A stretch of DNA of 64,000 nt. It comes from Theropithecus gelada. Its lineage: Eukaryota > Chordata > Mammalia > Primates > Cercopithecidae. Where the stretch lies: positions 135,247,558-135,311,557 of the forward strand of contig NC_037669.1 of assembly GCF_003255815.1 (NCBI RefSeq), given 5' to 3'. The notes beneath the pieces are model-generated. The model saw only the letters and a program-made list of their open reading frames with translations. It searched no databases and was not told the origin of the DNA. Numbering within the stretch: position 1 is the first letter of the stretch; the number at the start of each line of letters is the position of its first letter. The position numbers and the translations under genes were made by a program. Below, piece by piece: positions 10,846 to 21,045 of the stretch.

Positions 10846-11276
10846 TACTCTGTGACTGGTCAAGGAAGGAGCAGCCATTGGTATAATTAGCAGGTGACTC
10901 ATTCCTAGTCCAGATCTTGCCTTTCTGAGGATTATATAAGGTCCAAGTACAGTTCTTCCAAGAACCAGAGAAAATATCATGGCTCTCTAGCAGGCAGAAA
11001 GACTGGTTTGCTATTGAATAAAATAAGGTTAAGTAAATACAAAGAAAATTAATTGAACCTATAGATTTAGATAAATGATTAAATGACGCACAGCAGTATC
11101 AGTACACCAAACTGCTTACTCATAACTATTGATTAATGACACCAGGAAGTACTGAACACTGCAGTGCCTTGTTCCTTGGCACTAAAAAGTCTAGCAGATG
11201 TATCTTGTACGCGCAACCTGACTGATATTTTTGCCCCAGTGCCTACCCTTGATTTTCTGTTTCCACTCCCTCAAAG

Positions 11277-11399
11277 AGGAAAGGATTAAGAGGCCTGGAG
11301 GACAGTCAACCAAGTGGTCAAGTACAGCATGCTTATGAGAAGCCCAAATAACTTTCAGAGCTATTCATCCTCATCATATTTATCTGAGAGATAGTGAAG
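11277..11399 (+). other. Candidate 123-nt exon, plus strand (non-coding?)
   Basis: A strong acceptor (gattttctgtttccactccc then tcaaag) lies at 11276/11277 and a strong donor GAAG|GTAAGA at 11399/11400. All three frames contain stops; the longest runs 24 codons from the acceptor (RKGLRGLEDSQPSG...) before TAA. If used it would be an untranslated or long non-coding RNA exon, about 1 kb to the right of CpG island 1. This is a splice-signal inference only. Confidence 0.3.
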
Positions 11400-11684
11400 G
11401 TAAGACTGCTGTCATTTTGTAATAATGGAAGTTTAGATATAGGGCACCAAAACCGGTACCTATCTGGGACAGAAATTCGCACGCCTGATGCAAGATCACT
11501 CTGTTCTGAGGCTAGTTTTATTTATTGAGTACTTTGTGTATAGGATAAGGAAAAGCAACGCTTTAAGGATGGGAGAAAATCCAGTTCAAAGGCGCAGTTC
11601 ACTCTGTGGTTTAATTTCATCTGTGTTTATTTATCTGCATATTGCCTTTGTGACCAATTTCCACTGTAAATTTCCCTTAGACCT

Positions 11685-11841
11685 GCACTGTCCAGTAAGG
11701 TGGCTTCATGTAACTAATTTCACTAAAATAAAGTATGTTTAAAAATTCCATTGCTATATTGCATTAGCCACATTTTAAGTGCTCAGTAGTCATGTAGGTA
11801 CGGTATGATACACCATAGATATTGAACATTTTCATTATCAT
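11685..11841. mobile_element. hAT-like MER fragment
   Basis: 'cactgtccagtaaggtggc' near the start and 'gcattagccacattttaagtgctcagtagtcatgta' inside (11762-11797) match the widespread non-autonomous DNA element that contains 'agccacatttcaagtgctcaatagccacat'. A related but differently conserved element lies at 47528-47866. I cannot give the MER number with certainty. Confidence 0.6.
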
Positions 11842-11850
11842 AGAAAGTTG

Positions 11851-12149
11851 GGCTGGGCATGGTGGTTCATGCCTATAATCCTAGAGCTTTGGGAGGCTAA
11901 GGCAGGAGGATCCCTTGAAGCCAGGAGTTTGAGACTGGCCTGGGCAATATAGTGAGAGACTGTCGCTATAAAAAAAAAATTAGCGTGGTGTGGTGACACA
12001 CACCTGTAGTCTTTACTCAGAAAGGCCTAAATGAGAGGATCACTTGAGCCCAGGAATTTGAGGCTGCAGTGAACTATGATCTGGCCACTGCACTCCAGTA
12101 TAGGTGACAGAGCCCGACCCTGTCTCTTAAAAAAAGAAAACAAAGAAAA
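11851..12149 (+). mobile_element. AluJ, full length
   Basis: J-type features: 'gggcaatatagtgagagac', 'tgagcccaggaatttgaggctgcagtgaactatgat'. A 9-bp target duplication agaaagttg is perfect (11842-11850 and 12150-12158). Confidence 0.95.
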
Positions 12150-12159
12150 AGAAAGTTGG

Positions 12160-12949
12160 AAAGCAGTAGACCCCAGTAACAATTTCAAGGGATAAGAGTT
12201 AAGTTATGAAGAATGACATTTTTTAAAGGGTAGCAGCAAAAAGTGTTATTCCTGAAAGAAGATAGTGCACAGGAAGTGTTGTGACAAGATGTTACAAATT
12301 AGGTTTAAGAATAAAACAAAACAAAGCCATGAATCCTGTGCCCTGTGTGGGTGTTTTGTCTTAGTCTGTCTTTTCAGGTTTCTCACTTGCCCTCCTTGAT
12401 CCTTTTCACCCCATTACTGTCCATACTAGAACTGAAGTACAATTTAAAATAATCCCATCATTGGGCATATTGAATAAAGTTTGGGTTATCCCATTAATTT
12501 TTAATTGAGTGAATTTTCACTTTTTACTGCAACTTTTCAAAATTATCCAGTAATAACCAAATTAAGCTGCTAACTTCTTTTTATGACCCTTAATTTCCCG
12601 CCTCCCAACCCCATATTGTCAGCGACCCCTGGGGAAGGAAATGCTCTCTAGTTTTTGGAATAGACTTTCTAAAGCAACTAACCTAGGGCTTTCCACATGG
12701 TCTGCAGAACTTCGTGTTGGTTTATGAGGACACAGTGTCTGTGCTTTTGGTACTGTTGTGAATTTACATAAAATATGTAAATATGTATCCATCAAGGAAT
12801 TGTTCTTCTTATTCACTTCAAAAAGTAGTTTTAAGCTTCCTCCTTTGTTTCCTCCTCCCCCGCCCCCACCATGAAAAGCATGGACAAGAGGTATGTTGCC
12901 TGCAATTCTGAAATTCTGATAACAATGTAGGAACTCTATCCAAGATTGC
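12160..12949. other. Unassigned unique sequence
   Basis: No repeat family recognised. A C-rich run (cccccgcccccacc) lies near 12857. Open frames that overlap the next Alu are antisense Alu artefacts. Confidence 0.5.
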
Positions 12950-12950
12950 T

Positions 12951-13235
12951 TTTTTTTTGAAACGGAGTCTTGCTCTGTCACCCAGGCTGGAGTGCAATGG
13001 CACGATCTCGGCTCACTGCAACCTCCAGCTCCCAGGTTCAAGGGATTCTCCTGCCTCAGCCTCCCTAGTAGTTTGGACTACAGGCACCTGCCACCATGCC
13101 TAATTTTTTGTATTTTTAGTAGAGATGGGGTTTCACCATGTTGGCCAGGCTGGTCTTGAACTCCCGACCTTGTGATCTACCCTCCTTGGCCTCCCAGAGT
13201 GCTGGGATTACAGGCGTAAACCACTGCACTTGGCC
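12951..13235 (-). mobile_element. AluS, full length, reverse
   Basis: Complete reverse Alu with 'accatgttggccaggctggtcttgaactcccgacc', an S-type reading. An 11-bp target duplication ccaagattgct is perfect (12940-12950; the second copy, 13235-13245, shares one base with the Alu end). The short T tail suggests decay after insertion. Confidence 0.95.
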
Positions 13236-13491
13236 CAAGATTGCTAATTTTAAAGCGAGCTTAAAACTGTACAAAGGGAGCATGGCAAAATTACATTTAG
13301 CCCCAACTTTATTTTCATCCTGCAAACCAGAACCCAGTACAACTCTGTCCCCTCAAAAATGGGAATTAAATAGTTACAAACAGGCCTCGCAGGTTGGAAG
13401 CAACCACAGCTTTCACTGCTATTTCTGGGTTCCATCCAGCGCAAGTGCACAAAAGAAAAAAACCTAACATTTTTGAAAAGCTAATACTTAT

Positions 13492-13527
13492 TGGGCTCTT
13501 TCTATTTGCTGGGCTCTTTCTATTTGC
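13492..13527. repeat. 18-bp perfect tandem duplication
   Basis: tgggctctttctatttgc occurs twice head to tail (13492-13509, 13510-13527) in otherwise unique sequence. Confidence 0.9.
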
Positions 13528-14482
13528 CAGGCACTTCGTACACAATGTCTCATCCAATTGAGAACCCTTCCAAACATAACTCAAGTCAGATCCTACTTAT
13601 TGTTTATTTTCACACAAATAATGGAAATGGCTGAGAGCATGGCCTAACATGAGCACAGAAGTGTACTTGGACCCAATATAAGAGGAAGCACTTGGGCCTC
13701 ACATACAGTGTTAGCTGACTCTGCCAGCCAGCTACTACCCAGGGGACATCAGCCTATAGTGGATTAGTAACATGTAAATATCCAAAAAGTATTTAATTCT
13801 GTAAACTTAACTTTGTCTTACACTTACTGTCTTCATGACTTTTCTGATGTCGCTTCGTTTTCAAAAACAGCCACAAGGGACCACTTGCTTTGTTTTACTT
13901 ACCCTAACACATTTTGTTCCCACCAAGATGTGGATCGGATTTTCTTAATAACATTTTATGTTTGTTAAAACTGCTATTAACATTATTAACATTTAAAGTT
14001 TTAAACTGCTTTAAAAAGTTGCTTTGCATATTTTGAACCACAAATAACTCTAGTCTGGAGGTGGCTTAGACCACAAAATACTATTTGTGGGTTTAAGCTC
14101 TGTATCTTTTTAAATCCATCATATGTACAGCGTAAACTTGAGTACCTAATAAAATAAATGTCACAATGTTTAAATAGCATTTCTCTTTAGTTCAAATGCT
14201 TTGTCATCTGTGCAGGAATAAATTGTGTGCTGAATTCTTTTTAGCCCTGAGAATATAATTATTGAACAAAATTTCCGATGAGACAAGTTAGGCCTTTAAA
14301 TGATAAATATCCTCAAATATTAACAGTAAGTCAAGCATTACAGCAAAACCTTTGATTATTGTAAAGGTATTTCCTGTGGTAAGTTCACTACTGATAAGAG
14401 CTTTTTATCCAAAACTGTACTATGTGCCAAATACAACTTAGTATTTATTACATTATTATATTTTTAAAAAACAAAAAGAATA
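13528..14482. other. Unassigned unique sequence
   Basis: AT-rich, with no repeat family and no convincing open frame recognised on either strand. Confidence 0.5.
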
Positions 14483-14638
14483 GGCTGGGCACGGTGGCTC
14501 ATGCCTGTAATCCCAGCTACTTGGGAGGCTGAGGCAGGAGGATAGCTTGAACCCAAAGGTGAAGGTTGGCAGTGAGCCGAGTTCGTGCCACTGTACTCCA
14601 GCCTGGGCAACAGAGTGAGACTCTGTCTCAATTTTAAA
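14483..14638 (+). mobile_element. Internally deleted Alu
   Basis: The normal Alu 5' start (ggctgggcacggtggctcatgcctgtaatcccagc) passes straight into right-arm sequence (tacttgggaggctgaggcaggaggat...). The region from the left-arm 'cctgtaatcccagc' to its right-arm twin is missing, as expected from recombination or slippage between the two arms. Flanked by a target duplication aaaaagaata (14473-14482 and about 14639-14648). Confidence 0.9.
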
Positions 14639-14648
14639 AAAAAGAATA

Positions 14649-17269
14649 AAGCTCTAATGGCACTAACTTAACACTCTTGTAATGAATTTGATGCTCAAAA
14701 CGTGGTACTGATAGCTCTTAAAGAGATTATTCTGTAATGTAAATTAACCAAATTCCCTTTATTAAACTCAGCATCCAATAAATGGCCCATAATAAGCACT
14801 TAATAATGCTAGTAAGTTCAAAGACTGAATACTGATAACTGCCTTATACACTTAAAAACAACTTTTGTACTTTATTATTTGCTTGTTTAGTGAAATTATT
14901 GCTTCATTTCTGAGATTTTCATAGGATTCTAATGAAGAATCTAAGAATCCAACTCACATTTGTTTTGACAAGTGATTGGTAAAAGTGATTTCATTCTCCC
15001 TTTGTAAAGATGAAGTTAATGTTTCTATACCTATTATTTTAGGTAGCTACTGAATTTACAGGAAACAAAGTATAAAAATTTTTCTGTCATTTTATTCTGC
15101 CTCCATTAATAGTGTTTTTAATGCCATTAAATGAGTTCCAAATCATCTTAAAGATATTTTCTTAGGAACTACTGATATCAAATATCAAGCATTTTATGAG
15201 ATCTATCAAACACATGAAAAATATTAAAATAATTACAGTAGCCCTGTTTGGCAATGATGTAGAGCAATTATCAATCTTAAACACTACTGTTTGGGTGAAA
15301 AATTAGAACATTTATTATGTTTTAAACCCCTTGAAATGTTCAAAACTGTTAGAGGTGACACGTGATCCTCCTTCTTCCTTTTTGTTAAGGAATTCAGACC
15401 TCTGTACTGCCCTCCCCCCATCCTACCCCAAGCACACATGAATCAGTCCAAGTCCAGAAGTGAGTTCAGATTATATCAACTCTGTTAGCACCTTCCCCTT
15501 TACCAGTGATTAAATCAGAAATGCGTCTATGATCCAATTATGACTAGAAGTTCCAAGAGACGTTTGCTGGAGGCTTTAGGAAAATTCTTTCTTATTAGCA
15601 CATATATTCAGCGTTCACCACAGTCTTAAAATGTTTAAAAATAGGAAATACTAAAATGTGAAATACATTGATTTACTCAAACAAGAGTGTGCAGCTGTTA
15701 GAAATGATGATGTGGTTCTTTGCTGATGTGGTAGAATGTCCCAATAAATTGTTTTGTGAAAAAAAGCAAGTTAAAAAGTGTTATAACTACAAGAAAAAAA
15801 AAAAACCCACAGTATTCTAAACAGCATTCTAAATGTACATTTTATTATTTCTATAAATATATATCTCTTCTCATAGAATCAAAAGAGGTAAACAATCAAG
15901 TTTCAGGAAAGCAGGAGCCAGTATTGCTTTGAGAATCTTAGATAGCAATGTGAAAGTTGCGAAAGCCATAAAAAGGCTCAGCCCTTAGAATCTACCACTT
16001 AATGAAAGTTGGTTCCATTTTCTTTTATTGTTGGCAGTCTCCGCACATGGCAGAGCAGTGGTGGCTGATGGTCCAATTTTGTCACCAAAAGGAACCAGGG
16101 AGAAGGCATCTATTCCTACCTCCTGTTAGAAAATTGCCAGGAAATGACTTTCTTTGGCACACCTTGAATGATATGCAATCTTTTTAACCAAATTACCTAG
16201 GCCAGGAGGAGTCAAGTGTTGTTTGCCATTGGCTCAGCTTGAGTCAGGTATATGCCTCTCGACCAACTGTGGGGACCAAGTAGGCAAGGCCACACACACT
16301 GACACCTCCCTTTCTAACTACATTCTAGAAGAGTAAAGGCAGAAGCAGAATCCAGGCAGGAAGGGTAGGCAGTTCTGTCCCAGAAGAAAGTAAGTGTGCT
16401 GGGCAGACCAGGGAAAAAAAAAAACAAATCCCACATATACTTACGTGAGAATCAGAGTCAGCTGGGAGAACATTTTAAAATTAGTGAATCCTGCTCTCTT
16501 TTTCCCACATGCCGTAAGCTGAGATGAGAATATGTATTTTTAAGAAAGCTTCCTACGAGTTTATTGTGTCTATTCTAACTCTAGAGAATACCCCCTTTCC
16601 TATAATGTTACATGTATCACAAAAATAAATGTGTGTGTAACAAGGCACCATAGGCCTACGAGTCAGAATAGGGAAATAAGTGAGCATAGATTCATCAAAT
16701 CAAAGTTTAAGTGCATAGAAAATAAACCAATGTGGAATTTCCCAAACTTCCAGTTGGACTGGGTGCTTTTGTGTTAAACATTTTTTGTTTTGCCCTCTAA
16801 ACTTGATTTATCTGCAAATCTACAAACATTATGTAAATAGATATCTGTGCGGGCAAAACACTTTTTGCTCACATGATCTTGAGAAGGAACTTAGATTCTG
16901 GCGTCTTAAAACGCGGCACCTTTTTTATGTCCTTGGGGCTTTCGAGTCACCATATAAATGAGGTCTCTGAAGTTAGTATGCCAGGGAGATCAGGTACCTC
17001 TGATTTTAAAATAAAACACTGCAAAGAAAGCTTCCGGGAGGAATGAGAGCATGCTCCAAATCACGACTCTGTAATTAGTCTTTGTGAAGAGTGGACAGAA
17101 ATTTCGTCCCAAAGCCACCGTCTTTGCTCTGGTTCCTTTCTCTGTAAGCATGTCACACGAACCACACTTGTGCACCATGCATCGCAATTTAAAGCTTTCC
17201 TTGGAAAGTTTCCCCAGCTTGATTGCTTATGGAAAGAGCAGCTCCGGTTCCCAATTCGTTTAATACATC
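14649..17269. other. Unassigned, mostly unique sequence
   Basis: Long AT-rich stretch without a recognised Alu, L1 or LTR. 15440-15620 and 16000-16320 read like ancient interspersed repeats (for example a phrase similar to 'gtttgctggaggctt') but I cannot name them. A TATA-like tataaatg occurs at about 16953. No gene called. Confidence 0.45.
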
Positions 17270-17540
17270 CTGTCCGAGCGCGTTTTATTACCGAATGTTA
17301 CCCACGTTCTGATAACAAGGGGACGCCGTGTCCTCCCCCGGTGAACTCACTCCCAGTCCCAGAAATATAGCGTGACTGCCTCCCCGGCGGTGTTTTGAAA
17401 GTGGAAGCCGGGCGCCGCCCTCCAGCACCTGCACCTCCCGCCCGGCAACGGCCGCCTGAAGCACGAAGTGCGTGCGACCGCAGCTCAGCAGGTCACGCAA
17501 CCCCAGGCCGCCGCGCCGCCTGCGTGCCTGCAGCCCGCCG

Positions 17541-17550
17541 GCCCCGCCCC
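17541..17550. promoter_or_regulatory. GC box (Sp1/KLF-type)
   Basis: gccccgcccc, within a run of CCG/CCGCC, is a consensus GC box on the reverse strand. Occupancy is inferred. Confidence 0.6.
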
Positions 17551-17899
17551 CGCCGCCTGCTTCCGCCGCTTTTGTGCACGCTCCGGCTTCCTAGTGCGCC
17601 CAGATCCTGCCTCGCGTGCCGACCCCGCCGCGTAATCCGGCGAGGAATCCATATTTCCTCCGGCCCCCGACGCCCTCCGTCGACTTTAGTTCGAGCAGGT
17701 GACGCCCTCATTTTGACGCCGAAAAGTGTCCGTTCCTGATGCACAGCAAACACCTCAGGCTGCGAAACGTGGGAGAAGCGGACAGCGGGCGGGGAGTCGG
17801 CCTCCTTGGCGCCTGCTCCCTGCCCACTCCGTCGGACGGCCCTGGCCGGGCGACGAGAGCAGCAAGGCGGCCTCGCGCACTGCCTGGATTTCGCAGGCA

Positions 17900-17929
17900 G
17901 GGGCAGGGGCAGGGGCAGGGGCAGGGGCA
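17900..17929 (+). repeat. (GGGGCA)5 hexanucleotide repeat
   Basis: Five exact ggggca units in tandem, preceded by a degenerate gcaggca. Five G4 runs with two-base spacers meet the usual G-quadruplex pattern. In plus-strand frames it encodes repeated GQ, GA or RG dipeptides, which explains the odd frames there. Confidence 0.95.
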
Positions 17930-18461
17930 GCCCGCCCAGGGTTAGGAGACCCGGGAAGGGGTCCCCAGCGAGTGGCCTTCGCGGAGCTGCCTCACCCCGC
18001 CTGGCTGGAGCCGGGAGCCCGGCGTGCACTGACGCCAGGGGCACGCTGGGGGCGACTTTTGTTACCGGGCGGCTGACCCCAGCGACCCGGCGCAGCCTCC
18101 AGCAGTGCGCTGGGGGGCAGTGAGGGGCAGCGCTCTCTGAGGCTGAAAGGAGCGAGGGCCGGCGCTGTGTAGGTTAGATTCTTTGTTGACGACTGGGCGC
18201 CGTCTTTTGAAGAATGAGACCGGGGCCATTATTGCAAGTAGGATGGGCTTCATCGTGGGCCTCGAAGGATCAGGGGTGGGTGCGCTGGCTGCCAAGGCCC
18301 CTCTCACGCCACGCCGCGTGCAGGCGAGGGGGAGCGCGTGTCGTGACGACCTGCGATGAGATCAGTTTGAATAACCACAGCGTCGGGGCTGAGACATGCA
18401 GCCAGTCACGCAGCGCAGCGCCGGCTCTGGCCGGGTGGCCGCAGCCGCCCAGCGCTTCTCT

Positions 18462-18475
18462 CCAGCAGAGGGAGG
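18462..18475 (+). promoter_or_regulatory. CTCF-like motif
   Basis: CCAGCAGAGGGAGG fits the CTCF core (CCASYAGRKGGCRS) at all but one position (A for C at position 12). It lies in the right part of CpG island 2. Motif match only. Confidence 0.45.
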
Positions 18476-18560
18476 TGGGGGTGGATCAGCCCCTTCCAGG
18501 CGGTCACCGGTGGGGGAGTCAGAACTATTCTAAGAGGGTGGGGAGCCGGAGAAGAAAACT

Positions 18561-19047
18561 ATACAAAATGCAACTTGCATAGTTAGGAGGCTGGATTCTA
18601 TGAGTAAATGGGCTTTCAAGAAGCACACTGAAAATCACCTCTGTTAATGGTTGTCTCTTACACTTTGCCCGGTAGATAACTGTTTAAAAACTAACACGGA
18701 ATTCAAACATCATTCAATTGTGCCTTCAATTTGTTTATATTACTTAGTTTAACAGGCAGTACACACGGCTTACATATGCGTGCTTGAAATTTAATTTATA
18801 CAGTCAAGTCTGGAAGCATGGTTTGGCAAGAGGAATAGTGAATTCAGTAAGAGTCAGGGTACAAACAGATTACTTAAAAGGACAAAGGAACTGAAAAAAA
18901 ATGCAGTCCATGAGGAAGCTATTACATTCATCTTTTCATGGTCTTGAACATCTTGTACCAACTCAACAATAATACCCAGCGGAAACTTCTAATTAGACAC
19001 AGAAAACGCAAGTATTAGCTGTGCGGGCAAGCATCAAAAAAGCTTCA
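18561..19047. other. Unassigned unique sequence
   Basis: AT-rich sequence between the CpG island and an Alu cluster; nothing recognised. Confidence 0.5.
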
Positions 19048-19049
19048 TG

Positions 19050-19302
19050 TTAGAGACAGACTCCAGCTCAGGCTGGAGTGCTGTGGTGTGGTCAGGGCTC
19101 ATGGCAGCCTCTATCTCCCAGGCTCAAGCGATCCTCCCACCTCAGACTTTCCAGTAGCTGGGATCACAGGTGCGCCACCACGCCGCGCTAATTTTTTATT
19201 TTTTTGTAGAGATAAGGGCTCCCTATGTTGCCTGGGCTGGTCTCAAACTCCTGGGCTCAAGCGATCCTCCCACCTGGGACTCCCAAAGTGCTGGGATTAC
19301 AG
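19050..19302 (-). mobile_element. AluJ segment, reverse, truncated (duplicate copy 1)
   Basis: Reverse AluJ sequence from 'gagacagactccagctcagg' to 'gctgggattacag', where it stops abruptly at unrelated sequence (ttcaaataac), lacking the Alu 5' end. It shares many private differences from the Alu consensus with 19834-20068, such as 'gctgtggtgtggtcagggctcatggc'. It is therefore a copy of that element and not an independent insertion. Confidence 0.9.
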
Positions 19303-19330
19303 TTCAAATAACATCTATAACGTAAGAACG

Positions 19331-19654
19331 TATATCTTTATTTATTTATTTATTATTTATTTTGAGATGGAGTCTTACTCTATCACCCAGGCTGGAGTGC
19401 AGTGGCGCGATCTCGGCTCACTACAAGCTCTACCTCCAGGGTTCACGCCATTCTCCTGCCTCAGCCTCCCCAGCAGCTGGAACTACAGGCGCACGCCGCC
19501 ATGCCTGGCTAATTTTTTTTTTTTTTTTTTTTTTGGTAGAGACGCGGTTTCACTGTGTTAGCCAGGATGGTCTCGATCTCCTGACCTCGTGATCCGCTCC
19601 CCCCTCGGCTTCCCAAAGTGCTGGGATTACAGGCGTGAGCCACCGCGCCTGGCC
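19331..19654 (-). mobile_element. AluY-like, full length, reverse
   Basis: 'gttagccaggatggtctcgatctcctgacctcgtgatcc' and 'gcgcacgccgccatgcctggc' are Y-type readings. Its 3' tail is a ttta-rich tract. Target duplication taagaacg/taagagcg (19323-19330 and 19655-19662), one mismatch. Confidence 0.92.
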
Positions 19655-19798
19655 TAAGAGCGTTTTTTTTAAATTCTGTATTTCGGTCATTTTCTTAGTA
19701 TATATTTGGTTCACTGATAGGTATGTTATTATAAAACGATTAGGATTAATCACCAGGTACAGAAAAAGCTCTGCTATGAATTTAAAATTTTTATCAGA

Positions 19799-20092
19799 TT
19801 TTTTTTTTCTTTTGAGACAAGGTCTGTTTGGTTGCTCAGGCTGGAGTGCTGTGGTGTGGTCAGGGCTCATGGCGGCCTCTATCTCCCAGGCTCAAGCGAT
19901 TCTCCCACCTCAGCCTTTTCAGTAGCTGGGATCACAGGTGCGCCACCACGCCGCGCTGATTTTTTATTTTTTTTGTAGAGATAAGGGCTCCCTATGTTGC
20001 CTGGGCTGGTCTCAAACTCCTGGGCTCAAGCGATCCTCCCACCTGGACTCCCCAAATGCTGGGATTACCGGCATGAGCCACTATGCCCAGGA
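19799..20092 (-). mobile_element. AluJ, full length, reverse (duplicate copy 2)
   Basis: Complete reverse AluJ with T tail and a 5' end reading 'gagccactatgcccagg'. Bases 19834-20068 align with 19066-19300 at a constant net offset of 768. Confidence 0.93.
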
Positions 20093-20239
20093 CAGAATTA
20101 TTTTGTTTTACTTTATTTATTTATTTTACAGATCATCATGTTCATATAATTTGAGTTCAGTAGGAAATAAGGAGTTGATCCTTAGTGCCTAGCAAACTGC
20201 ATCAAATTAATATTATGAATGAAGAAAGGAATGAATTAA

Positions 20240-20400
20240 TGTGTAGGCAGTACTCTAATGGTTAGATCTGTGAACTAAAGGGTCATGAGTGAGTAGTGCC
20301 AGCCCTGCCACTGACTCATGTGTGATCTTGGTATGGTAGAAATAATGCTTACAACATACCTACCTTGGCAGAGGTATAGAGGGAACTACTCCTTACTTAA
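20240..20400 (+). mobile_element. MIR-like fragment (weak)
   Basis: The order 'tctaatggttagatctgtga … agccctgccactgactcatgtgtgatcttgg' follows MIR in plus orientation with heavy divergence. Confidence 0.4.
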
Positions 20401-20728
20401 TACAGGTGCTTCGAGATCCTTGGAGGAGGATGATACGTTCAACTATTATAAATTAATACACCACTGTTAGGACAACCCACATGTAAAATTACAAAAGTAT
20501 AGATTTTAAATACAGTAGTGTCACCAATTTTTTTCATTTGTATGTAGTCCATCAAGTACTGGAATACAGTATAGGAGATTGCACCTTTATATAAAATATT
20601 TGACTTATAGAATCTTCATCGTTGTACCAATATTTCATGATGTGCAACGGAAGTTTTAATCAGTACTACTATACTTCACTAATAATATGCATATATAATT
20701 AATAATGATATAGTGATTAGTAATATGT

Positions 20729-20789
20729 ATACTACTATAATAATAGTATTAATATACTGTTATATAGTTAAATACTATTACAGTAGTAT
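20729..20789. repeat. AT-rich imperfect hairpin
   Basis: atactactataataatagtatt (22 nt, 20729-20750) pairs with aatactattacagtagtat (20771-20789), leaving a 3-nt bulge and a 20-nt loop. It lies in a TA-rich block (about 20660-20800). No element assigned. Confidence 0.7.
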
Positions 20790-20954
20790 TTGTGGTGATG
20801 ATATTTTCTGAGAGCAGAGACCTCTGGTGTATGAAGTGCATAGGAGAAAACTATTGGTGACTTTTCTTAACTTGATGCATGGAATCTTGAAGATAAGGGA
20901 CCTTCTTGGTATAATTTTCTATTGCCAAATGAAAGTCTAGAGATACAATCAACA

Positions 20955-21045
20955 TATTAAGAGCCCCACTGTGTATCAGACATTGGTCTAGGTGTTGGAG
21001 ATAGAGCTGAGAACAGACAAAACTGATTACTTCATGTTTAAATGT
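20955..21045 (-). mobile_element. L2 3'-end fragment, reverse
   Basis: 'actgtgtatcagacattggtctaggtgttggagatagagctgagaacagacaaaac' follows the reversed L2 3' end. Confidence 0.65.

Larger units (their letters stand above)
17270..18560. promoter_or_regulatory. CpG island 2, probable promoter or regulatory hub
   Basis: A dense CpG and GC-rich block about 1.2 kb long without Alu sequence. It contains GC boxes (gccccgcccc at 17541-17550), a (GGGGCA)5 tract (17900-17929) and a CTCF-like motif (18462-18475). A plus-strand donor 'GAGCAG|GTGACG' lies near 17700 and a minus-strand donor 'CTGGGA|GTGAGT' near 17351, so a first exon in either direction is possible. The overlapping 66-183-codon frames are a by-product of high GC content and none shows a domain. 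Confidence 0.75.

Noticed and set aside
16445..16461. 17-nt minus-strand segment between an AG acceptor (ttctcccag) and a GTAAGTAT donor
   Set aside because: The last exon bases (CAC before GT) are poor and the length is not a multiple of three; weaker than the 35369-35383 candidate and likely a decoy.
17395..18582. Overlapping open frames of up to 183 codons in CpG island 2
   Set aside because: Same GC-content effect. Repeated GQ, GA and RG dipeptides come from the (GGGGCA)5 tract.
19088..20192. Long frames (up to 157 codons) with 'LTLSPRLECSGAISAH'-like text
   Set aside because: This is the standard translation of antisense Alu sequence. The same applies to the similar frames at 166, 31772, 33719, 41753, 49020, 57750 and 58188.
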